From Paenibacillus sp. FSL H8-0332 (GTDB taxonomy: Bacteria; Bacillota; Bacilli; Paenibacillales; Paenibacillaceae), in assembly GCF_037963835.1 (NCBI RefSeq), contig NZ_CP150145.1, forward strand, positions 5,890,001 to 5,954,000: DNA of 64,000 nt, given 5' to 3'. How positions within the stretch are numbered: position 1 is the stretch's first letter; each line of letters opens with the position of its first letter. Below are positions 1 through 8,867 of the stretch, piece by piece. Under the pieces are notes generated by a model, which did not search any database, was not told the DNA's origin, and was given only the letters and a program-made list of their open reading frames with translations. The position numbers and the translations under genes were made by a program.

Positions 1-1012
1 GTGTGCCGGTCAGAATGGACACCCGCATGGCCAGTGTGATCTGGCGCTGCAGGTGCTGCTCATCTTTGCGGGCAAAGGCGGCAGATATAATCGGAATCAG
101 CGATGCACTTAGGGCGATCGACAATACCGGAGGAATACCGGCAACGCTCTGTGCACGGCTACCGAAGATACTTAGGGCCCAGGTAGCCCGCTCCATCCCG
201 ATCTGACCGCTAAGCAGCGGTACAATAAAAGAAGTATCAATAAAGTTCACTACAGGCACAGTAACGGAGGATAATACAATCGGTATGGACAGCTTGAAAA
301 TATCCTTGTAAATCTTCAGAAGAGGCAGACGTGCTTCACTGGATTCATAAAGAGCAATCTTCTCCTCGCTGTTGCGCAGCTTCCTGGCATAATACAGCAT
401 CACGCCGAAGGCGCCGATACTGCCGAGCACACTGCCGAAGGATGCACCTGCCGCCATCCAGGTGTTACTGTATCCCTGGCGCAGCAGAATGAACGCAAGC
501 AGAATGGCCGTGGATACCCGGGCAATCTGCTCGACAATCTGTGAAATGCCCCCGGCCATCATATTATTACGGCCCTGGAAATACCCGCGCATCATCGCGA
601 TTGCGGGGAACAACAGCAGCGCCGGAGCAATCGCCCGGATGGCCAGCGTACTCTCGGGAACCTTACTGTATTCTGCATAATACGGAGCGGCTATGTACAG
701 CGCCACACTCATAAGCACACCAACAATTGCAGCAAAGATGAGAGCGGCCCGGTACACCTGCTGCGCTTCATGCGGGCGGTTCAGCGCGTAACGCTCGGAC
801 ACCATTTTACTCAGTGTGCTGGGTATTCCGGCTGTCGCCAGCGGCAGCAGCAGCAAATATACATTATTAGCGATCGTAAATGATGCATTCCCTGTTGTAT
901 TGAATAGATGCTCCAGCGGCACCCGCTGGGCAAGCCCGAGGACACGTGCCACCAGCGCGGCGGCTGCCAGAATAAGCGTGCCTTTGACAAAGGATTCTTT
1001 CTTGGTGGACAA
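1..1012 (-). CDS. MurJ/SpoVB-like polysaccharide flippase (C-terminus outside window)
   Basis: The minus-strand frame stays open from a TTG at 1012 to the window edge, giving about 337 N-terminal residues of an oligosaccharide/lipid flippase of the MOP superfamily (SpoVB, YtgP/MurJ type). Such proteins move lipid-linked cell-wall or polysaccharide precursors across the membrane. The product is very hydrophobic with many membrane segments. It contains a stretch reading MMRGYFQGRNNMMAGGISQ followed by EQIARV, which fits the conserved RGYFQG...SQ.xEQ signature of this group. The TTG start is chosen because AGAAGGCG lies about 7 bases upstream and no ATG precedes the conserved frame. It lies 26 bp downstream of the DUF456 gene on the same strand and may be co-transcribed with it. 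Whether it flips lipid II or another lipid-linked glycan cannot be told from the sequence. Confidence 0.82.
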   Translation of the reverse strand, partial: MSTKKESFVKGTLILAAAALVARVLGLAQRVPLEHLFNTTGNASFTIANNVYLLLLPLATAGIPSTLSKMVSERYALNRPHEAQQVYRAALIFAAIVGVLMSVALYIAAPYYAEYSKVPESTLAIRAIAPALLLFPAIAMMRGYFQGRNNMMAGGISQIVEQIARVSTAILLAFILLRQGYSNTWMAAGASFGSVLGSIGAFGVMLYYARKLRNSEEKIALYESSEARLPLLKIYKDIFKLSIPIVLSSVTVPVVNFIDTSFIVPLLSGQIGMERATWALSIFGSRAQSVAGIPPVLSIALSASLIPIISAAFARKDEQHLQRQITLAMRVSILTGT

Positions 1013-1038
1013 ACTGTTTCGCCTTCTTCACAATAAAT

Positions 1039-1524
1039 TTAAAACCGCCCGATCCAGATAAAGAAGAGGACGACCATAACAATCTGCAGAACAATCTTGA
1101 CGACTGTACTGCTGAATAGCCCCAGCAGAGCGCCGAAGCTGACCTTCACCGCTTTGCCGGCCTTCTCGCCGGCAATCAGCTCGCCGATGAAGGCACCTAC
1201 GAACGGGCCAATCAGCAGGCCAAACGCCGGAATCACAAATGGGCCGGCAATCAGACCGATGGTGCTGCCAATGACGGAGGCGCGGGAGCCGCCGAACTTT
1301 TTGACGCCCCAGGCCCCGACCACGTAATCGGCAATGAACAGAACAACAACGATCAGCGTCTGGGCAATCCAGAACCAGGGACCGAAGGAGTCGAAGGAAA
1401 AGAACCAGCCATATACAAAGAAAGCCAGGTAAATCGCAAGCGCCCCCGGCAGGATCGGATATACCGCCCCCGCCAGCCCGATTGCGAACAAAGCAATGAT
1501 CAGAATCCAGCCCAGAATTGTCAA
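1039..1524 (-). CDS. DUF456 family membrane protein
   Basis: The 161-residue product is almost entirely hydrophobic with Gly/Ala/Pro-rich helices, including GLLIGPFVGAFIGELIAG. That Gly-rich pattern is typical of DUF456 proteins, small integral membrane proteins of unknown function. I take the TTG at 1524 as start because AAGGAG lies 9 bases upstream and the product then begins directly in the first membrane segment (LTILGWILII). A longer reading from an ATG at 1635 would add a polar 37-residue leader with no ribosome site. It is transcribed toward the flippase gene. Family assignment is fairly secure; no role can be given. Confidence 0.78.
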   Translation of the reverse strand: MTILGWILIIALFAIGLAGAVYPILPGALAIYLAFFVYGWFFSFDSFGPWFWIAQTLIVVVLFIADYVVGAWGVKKFGGSRASVIGSTIGLIAGPFVIPAFGLLIGPFVGAFIGELIAGEKAGKAVKVSFGALLGLFSSTVVKIVLQIVMVVLFFIWIGRF

Positions 1525-1604
1525 TTCCCTCAACTCCTTAAGTTTGTTTCGATAGGTAAACTCATGTGATCTGGAATTCTCTAATGGTGTCGGTCGTAAC
1601 TGCG

Positions 1605-1712
1605 GTGAATTTTGGCTTCCGGCCGCTGTTGTCACCAGATTTCTTAATTTAGTTAGCGGTGGAAATCCGGTGACAAAGGCGGTCGCTGACGCTCCTACAG
1701 CTCAAACTTCCC
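1605..1712. repeat. Dispersed hairpin repeat, family A, copy 1
   Basis: An intergenic element of about 108 bp with a 15-bp inner stem: TTGTCACCAGATTTC (1629-1643) pairs with GAAATCCGGTGACAA (1662-1676). CGGCCGCTG flanks the 5' side and AAGGCGG...CGCTCCTACA the 3' side. The same flanks with a different but again self-complementary stem recur at 27914-28025. It lies 3' of the HAD phosphatase gene on the minus strand. Confidence 0.7.
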
Positions 1713-1788
1713 CTCCGTTACTCCCACGGTCATTATCTTTTCATGTATTACGTTAAACCTTTCCAAACCACTTTACTCGCCTCTCAGC

Positions 1789-2568
1789 CTAAGCCTGCTT
1801 GGATATGCGTCCGGCCGAGGTTCCGGCCTCTGTGAGGATGTACTTCTGGATCACTTCCGCGATCCCGTCTTCGTTGTTTGAAGCCACAACCGCATCCGCT
1901 TCCTGCTTAACAGTTTCCTGCGCATTGCCCATAGCCACTCCGAAGCCGGACTGCTGGATAGCTGCCAGGTCGTTGAGGCTGTCGCCTACGGCAACAACCT
2001 GGGACATGTTAATGCCCAGCAGCTTGCAGACTTCAAGTATGCCTGAAGCCTTGTTGACGCCCAGCGGATTAATCTCCAGGTTGAACGGCGAGGAGTTCGT
2101 GATCTCCAGCCCGCCCAGCTCCTGCAGCCGCATAAGCAGCTTATGACGGATATCGTTATCCTCGGTGGAATAGCCGAATTTCAGCCATTCTCTGCTGTCA
2201 ATCTCCCCGTCCCAGCTATCCCGGTTGTACACTTCATCTACGGAGTAGGCCCAGAACCAGATATCGAATTCTTCAGCGATCTTGTGCATCTCTTTGACCA
2301 GTTCTACATCCATCAGGGACCGGCGGTACAGCTCATGAGGCGCACGCCAGACTTCACTTCCGTTGACCATAATCATCGGAGTATTCAGGCCAAGCTGTTC
2401 TGCATAAGGCATCGCACTACGCGAGGAGCGCCCGGTAGACAAGCAGACATGTACACCTGCCTCCATCGCTTTTTTGATCCATTCTACCGTAAGCGGGGTA
2501 ATCTTCTGTTCGTCGTTCAGTAGGGTTCCATCCATATCCAAGGCTAGCAGGCGGTATTTGGCAGTCAT
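1789..2568 (-). CDS. Cof-type HAD-IIB family phosphatase
   Basis: A 259-residue cytoplasmic haloacid-dehalogenase hydrolase of the Cof/YidA class, which typically dephosphorylates sugar phosphates or flavin and pyridoxal cofactors. Motif I is LALDMDGTLL near the N-terminus (Asp11 and Asp13 as nucleophile and acid/base). Motif II is the Ser/Thr in CLSTGRS. A Lys in the C-terminal half (GVNKASGI) provides motif III, and VAVGDSLNDLAAI gives motif IV with its acidic pair. The insertion between motifs II and III is the alpha/beta cap of the IIB subclass. The start is the ATG at 2568, with GGAGGGG 6-7 bases upstream, in preference to an upstream in-frame ATG that overlaps this ribosome site. Substrate unknown. 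Confidence 0.88.
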   Translation of the reverse strand: MTAKYRLLALDMDGTLLNDEQKITPLTVEWIKKAMEAGVHVCLSTGRSSRSAMPYAEQLGLNTPMIMVNGSEVWRAPHELYRRSLMDVELVKEMHKIAEEFDIWFWAYSVDEVYNRDSWDGEIDSREWLKFGYSTEDNDIRHKLLMRLQELGGLEITNSSPFNLEINPLGVNKASGILEVCKLLGINMSQVVAVGDSLNDLAAIQQSGFGVAMGNAQETVKQEADAVVASNNEDGIAEVIQKYILTEAGTSAGRISKQA

Positions 2569-2662
2569 TTGCCACCCCTCCATTCTTGGTTGCTCTTTCG
2601 TTTGAAGGCAACCGTATATTTGGTGTTCTCGCTAATCCATGTCCATCTTGACTATAATATCA

Positions 2663-4777
2663 TCAGTTTGTTGCCGGAGTATTACCGGAAGTGTCACCGG
2701 AAGCAGCGCCATCATTTGGGTTCGCTGTTTTCAGGCTTTTCTTAGGCACACCGTCCAGCCCGTATTCCCAGTCATAAGCGTCGAAAATTTTACGTGCAAC
2801 CGGAGCGGCACTATTAGAACCGAATCCCCCTTCCGGAATGACCACAGCGACCGCTAACTTAGGATTATTACGCGGGGCGAAGGCAATAAATACCCCGTTA
2901 TCGCGCAATTGCCCTTTTCCCAGCTGCTGGGATGTACCTGTTTTGCGGGCAAAGTCATAAGGAAAATCGTTGAAGGCGGTAACCTTACTGTTCATGCCCT
3001 TTTTAATTTCTCTCCAAAAGGACTTGTCAAAGGTCGTCACTTCATCCAGAACCTCGCGCTCAAACTGCTTGACTACCTTGCCCTCTGAATCCGTGATCTT
3101 GCTGACAAGCTGCGGCTTGATCCGCACCCCTTCATTCGCAAGCGTCGAGGCATACTGGGCTAGCTGCAGCACCGTATAACGGCCCTGCTGTCCGAAGGAG
3201 GCATAGACCAGCGCGGCTTGCGCACTGCCCGCTGCCTTAGTATCTGTGTAGTTGATCTGTCCCAGGTATTCATTAGGGAGACCGCTCTGCGTAGATACGC
3301 CCAGGCCGAATTCCTTCATATACTTATCCCAGATATCAATGCCCTTACCCTTGTAATGCTCATAAAGCTTCTTGCCGATCATATCCACCATGAACACGTT
3401 GGAGGAATCTTCAATCGCCTTAGCCGGACCCATCCGGCCGTATACGTGACCCGAGGAATTGCGGACAGAGGATTTATCATCCTTACCGAAATAGGCTATC
3501 CCTTTGTCAGTGTACGTAGAGGAAGTGCTGAAGAAGCCTTCATTCAGACCAACCAGTACCGTCAGCGGCTTAATGGTGGAACCGAGCAGCACCGTGGAGC
3601 CGAATCCATGACCGGACAGGCCCGAAGAATACGGTGTGATCGTCCCGTTCTGGTAATTGCCCATGATCTTGTTCCAGGTGTCCGAATCCAGCTTCTCCGC
3701 TGTCCAGACATTGGTATCATAATCCGGCATACTGGCCATGGCCACGATATTGCCGGTATCGACTTCCATCGCCACCGCGTAGCCTGTCTTGGCGTCAGGA
3801 TGAGTCTTGCCCTGTACAGAGTTGCGGTGCAGCCAATTAATCTGTTCGGTGATGGCCTGCTCCGTCTTAAGCTGAACATTCTTGTCAATCGTCATCCAGA
3901 TATCATTACCCTTGACAGGCGGCACAACCTCTTCCACCTTCTCGGCCATGTTCTGCGGATTCACCGAGATGACCTGATAGCCGTTCTTGCCGCGCAGCTC
4001 CCGCTGATATTGCAGCTCCAGGCCGTCGAAGCCGACGAATTCATCGTCTTTATAATTCAGGCCGGGATCTGCGCTGATCTTCTTCATCGCACTCTGAATA
4101 TTCTTGTAGATGTTGAGCGTGTTGGAGGATTTGAAGGGCTTGATATACCCGACCGTCTGCACGGCAACGGTATCCTTGTCATAATGACGCACGCCTTCTT
4201 CTACGATCTCAAGGCCGGGGAATTCGCTTTTATGCTCCATGAAATAAGCGATTTCCTTGGTGGTCAGACCGGTTTTGATCTTACGGGCCATATAGCCCGA
4301 ATATTTCTTGAAATATAAATCCAGAGAATTAATCACTTCATTAACAGTCAGCTTCTCGCCGTTCGGGTCGCCATATTCGTCAAATTTCGCAACCAGATTA
4401 TTCGCCAGTGCATACGCATTGGCCCTGGCCTCCGGCTTCAGCGAGCTGATTCCCGTCGCCTTATCCAGTGCCTTGGCTGTATATTCCTTAGTAAGCGTAA
4501 CATACAGCGTTTGAACGGAGGTGGAGTAGGCAATTTGCTCGCCTGCGGCTGCACGGATGCCTCCACGGATGGAGGCAAGGGGTACACTTTTGGTATCCCG
4601 GCTGGTCTCCACCTCGGTCAGCGTGGGTCCTTCCACAAATTGAATAACTGCGAGACGAATAATAATGACACAAAAAATAACAAACGTGCTGAAGAAAAAC
4701 ACGTTAAGCCGCAGGCCAAGCGAGCTCTTGCTGTCCTTCTCTTCCGGGGGGGAGGCCTGCTTTCGGAAAACACCCAC
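2663..4777 (-). CDS. Class B penicillin-binding protein (transpeptidase), paralogue 1
   Basis: A 704-residue monofunctional DD-transpeptidase that cross-links peptidoglycan at the outer face of the membrane. One membrane anchor lies near residues 24-46 (LNVFFFSTFVIFC). A dimerization domain follows, then the transpeptidase domain with active-site Ser400 in GSTIKP (SxxK), an SSN motif, and K612-TGT. There are no PASTA repeats, so it resembles the PbpA/PbpH/PBP2 type rather than SpoVD or PBP2B. The start is GTG at 4777, with GAGGAGTG about 7 bases upstream. It lies 33 bp downstream of a close paralogue on the same strand, so the two are probably co-transcribed. The C-terminal tail is short, polar and rich in Asn, Gly and Thr. 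Confidence 0.9.
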   Translation of the reverse strand: MGVFRKQASPPEEKDSKSSLGLRLNVFFFSTFVIFCVIIIRLAVIQFVEGPTLTEVETSRDTKSVPLASIRGGIRAAAGEQIAYSTSVQTLYVTLTKEYTAKALDKATGISSLKPEARANAYALANNLVAKFDEYGDPNGEKLTVNEVINSLDLYFKKYSGYMARKIKTGLTTKEIAYFMEHKSEFPGLEIVEEGVRHYDKDTVAVQTVGYIKPFKSSNTLNIYKNIQSAMKKISADPGLNYKDDEFVGFDGLELQYQRELRGKNGYQVISVNPQNMAEKVEEVVPPVKGNDIWMTIDKNVQLKTEQAITEQINWLHRNSVQGKTHPDAKTGYAVAMEVDTGNIVAMASMPDYDTNVWTAEKLDSDTWNKIMGNYQNGTITPYSSGLSGHGFGSTVLLGSTIKPLTVLVGLNEGFFSTSSTYTDKGIAYFGKDDKSSVRNSSGHVYGRMGPAKAIEDSSNVFMVDMIGKKLYEHYKGKGIDIWDKYMKEFGLGVSTQSGLPNEYLGQINYTDTKAAGSAQAALVYASFGQQGRYTVLQLAQYASTLANEGVRIKPQLVSKITDSEGKVVKQFEREVLDEVTTFDKSFWREIKKGMNSKVTAFNDFPYDFARKTGTSQQLGKGQLRDNGVFIAFAPRNNPKLAVAVVIPEGGFGSNSAAPVARKIFDAYDWEYGLDGVPKKSLKTANPNDGAASGDTSGNTPATN

Positions 4778-4810
4778 AGTTTTTCACTCCTCTACATCAA
4801 AATAAACCGT

Positions 4811-6874
4811 TTAGTCCACCCTTGACTCGGGCACATTCTTCTTAGGCACTCCATCCAGGCCATACTCCTGGTCATAGGCTTCAAAGATTTGGCGGGCTAC
4901 CGGTGCTGCACTGTTCGCCCCAAAGCCGCCTTCGGGAATAATCACAGCCACCGCAAGCTTAGGATGCTCACGCGGAGCATAAGCAATGAATACCCCATTG
5001 TCACGGGTGGCCCCGAAGGCTTCCATCTCAGACGTTCCTGTCTTGCGGGCGAAGTCATACGGGAATCCGTCAAACGCCTTAACCTTAGTATTCATCCCGC
5101 GCTTGATCTCCTTCCAGTAAGAAGGGTGAAACGAAATGCTGTCCAGGACTTCCCGTCCAAATTGCTTAACCGTCTTCCCATCGGGATCTGTAATCTTACT
5201 GACGAGCTGGGGCTTAATCCGTACGCCTTCATTCGCAAGTGTTGCCGTGTACTGGGCAAGCTGCAGTGCGGTGTATTTCCCCTTCTGACCGAAGGAAGCA
5301 TGGACCAGCGCCGCCTGAGTAGAGCCTGCCTTCTTCGGATCAAGATAATCGGCAACTCCGGCACTTTCACCTGGAAGCCCGCTTTGCGTAGACACCCCAA
5401 GCCCGAATGCCTTCATATATTTGTCCCATATGGCAATACCTTCTCCCGGATACTTCTTGTAGAGGGCATTTCCGACCCACTCTACCATAAAAGCATTCGA
5501 GGACTCCTGAATAGCCTTCGCCGGACTAAGCGGGCCCAGGACATGGCCGGAGGAATTCCTCACCGAGGAGCTGTTATCCTTACCGAAATAAGCAATCCCT
5601 TTATCCATGTAAGTATCGCCGGTAGTGAATAAGCCTTCTTCCAGACCGATAAGGACACTTAACGGCTTAATCGTGGAACCCAGGTAGATCAATGACTTCA
5701 GCCCGTTGCCGGAGACACCGGAGGAAATATCGTTAATCGTCCCGTTTTGATAATAGCCCTCAATTTTGGCCCACACTTCTGGCGGCAGCCTCTCGGCATT
5801 CCAGACATTCGTATCATAGTCCGGCATATTCGCCATTGCCACTACATTGCCTGTATCGACTTCCATCGCAACGGCATAGCCGGTGATCGCATCCTTATGA
5901 AGCTTCCCCTGTACAGGGTTGCGGTGCAGCCAGTTGAGCTGATCCTTAATCGCCTGCTCCGTTCTCATCTGTACATTCTTGTTAATCGTCATCCAGATAT
6001 CGTTGCCCTTGACGGGCGGGACCAAAGCTATAACCTTCTCGGCCATATTCTGGGCATTCACAGAGAGGGTCTGATACCCGTTCTTCCCTCGAAGCTCGCG
6101 CTGATATTGCTGTTCTAGACCATAGATGCCGACGAACTCATCTTCCCTGTAGCTAAGCCCCGGGTCCGCATCCGTTTGTTTCATGGCGCTGCGGATATTT
6201 TTGTATACATTATAATCCTCTGTAAAACGGAATTGCTTCATATAGCCTACCGTTTGGACGGCCACCGTGTCCTTGTCATAATGGCGGATACTCTCCTCCA
6301 CAACAGATACTCCGGGATAGCGCTGCCTGTTCTCCATCAGATGGGCGACTTCCTTCATCGTAAGACCGGTCTTGATCTTGCGCGGGACATATCCCAGCGA
6401 CTTCTTGTAATCAAGGTCCAGCAGCAGCAGGATATCCTCTTTGAGCAGCTTCTTCGCAGAGGGATCACCATATTGTTCAAACACGGATGACAGCCCTGCC
6501 GCCAACGCCTTCGTATTCGCCTTGGCTTCAGCGGTCGGTTCATATAAGCCGGTCTTCTTATTCTTGACCTTCGCGGTGTATTCTTGGGTTAATGTAACGA
6601 ATAATGACTGTATCGGTGTGGAATGTGCAATGTCTTCCCCGCCCGCCGCGTGAATAGTCCCCCGGATCGCCGCAAGCGGAACATCCTTGGTCTCCCGGCT
6701 GGCCTCCACCTCGCTAAGCTCGGGACTCTCTACAAACTGCAGTCCCGCAAGCCGGATCATCATGATCACAAAAATAAAAAAAGTGCCGAAAAAAAACAGA
6801 TTTATGCGTAAGCTCAGGTAGTTGGTGGTCTCTCCATTGCCCGGGCCGGAGCCCGTTTTACCGAACCATCTCAC
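4811..6874 (-). CDS. Class B penicillin-binding protein (transpeptidase), paralogue 2
   Basis: A 687-residue paralogue of the downstream gene and its equivalent in architecture: one N-terminal membrane anchor, a dimerization domain and a transpeptidase domain. The active-site serine is also residue 400 (GSTIKP), followed by ESSNAF (SxN) and KTGTSE. Long stretches match the neighbour, including DKDTVAVQTVGY and QRELRGKNGYQ, so the pair arose by tandem duplication. The start is GTG at 6874 behind AAGGAGAGG. A TACAAT on the minus strand near 6947-6952 could be its -10 element, but the -35 is weak. Class B PBPs of this kind act in lateral wall or spore-related peptidoglycan synthesis. Which one applies cannot be decided here. 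Confidence 0.9.
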   Translation of the reverse strand: MRWFGKTGSGPGNGETTNYLSLRINLFFFGTFFIFVIMMIRLAGLQFVESPELSEVEASRETKDVPLAAIRGTIHAAGGEDIAHSTPIQSLFVTLTQEYTAKVKNKKTGLYEPTAEAKANTKALAAGLSSVFEQYGDPSAKKLLKEDILLLLDLDYKKSLGYVPRKIKTGLTMKEVAHLMENRQRYPGVSVVEESIRHYDKDTVAVQTVGYMKQFRFTEDYNVYKNIRSAMKQTDADPGLSYREDEFVGIYGLEQQYQRELRGKNGYQTLSVNAQNMAEKVIALVPPVKGNDIWMTINKNVQMRTEQAIKDQLNWLHRNPVQGKLHKDAITGYAVAMEVDTGNVVAMANMPDYDTNVWNAERLPPEVWAKIEGYYQNGTINDISSGVSGNGLKSLIYLGSTIKPLSVLIGLEEGLFTTGDTYMDKGIAYFGKDNSSSVRNSSGHVLGPLSPAKAIQESSNAFMVEWVGNALYKKYPGEGIAIWDKYMKAFGLGVSTQSGLPGESAGVADYLDPKKAGSTQAALVHASFGQKGKYTALQLAQYTATLANEGVRIKPQLVSKITDPDGKTVKQFGREVLDSISFHPSYWKEIKRGMNTKVKAFDGFPYDFARKTGTSEMEAFGATRDNGVFIAYAPREHPKLAVAVIIPEGGFGANSAAPVARQIFEAYDQEYGLDGVPKKNVPESRVD

Positions 6875-6981
6875 AGCAAGTCCTCTCCTTGTATGGTTTG
6901 CAGTGCTGCTTATGTGTCAGATCACGGGCAAGAACTTGCCCGCTGTTATTGTACCATAGATACGAGAGCGTACGCTCCTTC

Positions 6982-8121
6982 TCAGAGGATGTTCTCCTTG
7001 ATATGTGTGGAGTCGAAATCCCCCGGATTGAACCAGTCGCCGCTGCTGGCCCAGGTGGAATCGAGCGGAATCCAGGCTGCGCTGCTGCTGATATAGACCT
7101 CATTCCAGGCATGCGGTCCATAACCGCCTTGACCGTCATAGCCTTTGCCGGTGACGACACGCACCTGAAGCCCTTGCGAGCGGGCCATCATGGCATAGAG
7201 CCGCGCGTAATCAATGCATACTCCAAGCCGCGTATCCATCGTATCCTGCGGGGTCTGCTCATGCCAGATTCGTCTCTCTTCATAATTCTCCGCCTTAGTA
7301 TAGTCATAGGCAATGCGTGAGCCTACCCAGTCATAGAGCAGCCTGGCCTTCTCTTCATCGCCGCTTGCTTGTCTGGCAATCTCTGCGGCTGCACCGGCAA
7401 TATCCGCCGAAATATCGTGGTCAATCACCTCATATTTGCGCCGGAGAATATCACTCATCTCGGCGGCCACGGCCTTGGTCAGCACCGGGAGCTTCCCTCT
7501 GACCTGTTCACCGGCCAGCGGCTCAAATACCGCTTCCGCACTCTGGCTGTAGACCGGCGACGATTGGACATAGCGGCTGAAGCCGCTGTCCGGGTTCAGA
7601 GCGACGCTGATGAACAGAACAAAGACCAGCACCAAGGCGCGGGTAAGCCCTGCGGCGGTACCGAGCACTGCCCCGACAAACCGGCTGGCGCCTGTGATCC
7701 GCCCCGAACCCCTCCCGGACTGGCGCGGCAGGCGGAATGGCAGCAATAGGAATAACAAACCCAGCAGCAGACGAATTAAGCTGTAGCACAGCAAGAGCAG
7801 CAGCAGGAACCGCACCACTGGTGAATTCGCCAGAACGGAGGCACCGGTATAATATAGCTGTTGCCATTGGCTTAGCTTGTCCTCAGGCGGAGTAATGCCG
7901 GATGCCCAGTTCCCGGCAGCAGGCGAGAGGTACACGGCTGCCGGAATCGCCATCACCAGCGAAGCTGCTGCAAGCACTCCTGATCCAAGCATGCCGAACA
8001 GCCCTCCGGCTGCTCGGCGGAAGCCCCGGCTCCAGCCCTGCAGCGCAGAGAAGAGGACCACCAGCAGCAGAACAATGGAGATGATATTGGCTTCACGAAG
8101 ACTTTCTATCCAGCTATTCAA
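6982..8121 (-). CDS. Polytopic membrane protein with C-terminal transglutaminase-like domain
   Basis: A 379-residue protein in two halves. The first 200 or so residues hold several membrane segments in an arrangement that recalls CvpA-type proteins. The second half is a transglutaminase/protease-like (papain-fold) domain. A triad is visible: Cys302 in LGVCIDYARLY, His337 in YGPHAWNEV and Asp354 in PLDSTW. Such domains act as peptidases, amidases or crosslinking enzymes, often on cell-envelope substrates. The gene is 107 bp upstream of the tandem PBP genes on the same strand, consistent with an envelope role (inference). Downstream is a perfect hairpin, CGGGCAAG-AA-CTTGCCCG at 6926-6943, which has no T-run. 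Confidence 0.82.
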   Translation of the reverse strand: MNSWIESLREANIISIVLLLVVLFSALQGWSRGFRRAAGGLFGMLGSGVLAAASLVMAIPAAVYLSPAAGNWASGITPPEDKLSQWQQLYYTGASVLANSPVVRFLLLLLLCYSLIRLLLGLLFLLLPFRLPRQSGRGSGRITGASRFVGAVLGTAAGLTRALVLVFVLFISVALNPDSGFSRYVQSSPVYSQSAEAVFEPLAGEQVRGKLPVLTKAVAAEMSDILRRKYEVIDHDISADIAGAAAEIARQASGDEEKARLLYDWVGSRIAYDYTKAENYEERRIWHEQTPQDTMDTRLGVCIDYARLYAMMARSQGLQVRVVTGKGYDGQGGYGPHAWNEVYISSSAAWIPLDSTWASSGDWFNPGDFDSTHIKENIL

Positions 8122-8170
8122 TGAACCACTCCTCCTTCTGCTGCCGCAGGTGAACCTGAGCTAGCTGCTG

Positions 8171-8614
8171 TTATTTACCCGCCTGCTTCCGGGCTTCATC
8201 GATGAAGGTCTTGGTTGTATCCGTAACGCTCCACTTCCCGAGGCTGACTCCGCGGAAGACCACTTCCACCTTGTCCTCTGCAGCAGAGCCCTTCACCTCA
8301 AGATTAGGAGTAGTGATGGTGAAGGTGCCGTCACCGCCAGAGGTATAGACCGCCTCCTGCGCTTCTTTGAGCATGACCTCCTGCGCCTCATTCTTCAGCG
8401 TACTGACCGTCCCGTCCGCCACTTTGTTAACGGCATTACCGATCTGGTCCATGGTTACTCCGCTATAAATGAACAACCCCACAACAATAACGACAACGAT
8501 AGCCCATTTCAGCATAGTCTTAACGATGTTAACGACTGCGAACAGCAGGACAAGCGCAATAACGATAACAAGCCAATTCTCTCTAATAAACTGTGACCAC
8601 ACTTCCGGATTCAT
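8171..8614 (-). CDS. Hypothetical membrane-anchored protein
   Basis: A 147-residue product I do not recognise. Two adjacent membrane helices at about residues 12-30 and 36-55 (NWLVIVIALVLLF and WAIVVVIVVGLFIYSG) are followed by a soluble tail of about 90 residues with a predicted helical linker and a beta-rich end (GTFTITTPNLEVKG, VEVVFRGVSLGKW). I prefer the ATG at 8614, with GGGGTG 11 bases upstream. A longer frame from 8758 carries an implausible Cys-rich leader. It is 49 bp upstream of the transglutaminase-domain gene on the same strand, so the two may form a membrane-associated unit. Confidence 0.62.
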   Translation of the reverse strand: MNPEVWSQFIRENWLVIVIALVLLFAVVNIVKTMLKWAIVVVIVVGLFIYSGVTMDQIGNAVNKVADGTVSTLKNEAQEVMLKEAQEAVYTSGGDGTFTITTPNLEVKGSAAEDKVEVVFRGVSLGKWSVTDTTKTFIDEARKQAGK

Positions 8615-8867
8615 CAATTTCACAACACCCCAATCGCAAATTTCGCCACTCCGGGACGCTGTCCCGTCAGACATTTCATTAATATTAATTATTATACATG
8701 AATGCCCCTTATAATTCATGGTTGCCGGAATGCAGAACCGCATACAGGGGCTGGCCAAGAAAATGGTATAAGCCCCCGCTGCCGCACGTAAAGTACAAGT
8801 AGGCTGTTCCCTCTGCTGGAATCCGTTCCGTCATCAGCGGCTGGCCGCTAATCTGGAGGTGTTATCC

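Noticed and set aside
3218..4318. Long plus-strand ORF of 366 codons inside the first PBP gene
   Set aside because: It is antisense to a clear transpeptidase with all motifs, has no ribosome site and gives a His/Arg/Leu-rich sequence typical of GC-rich shadow frames.
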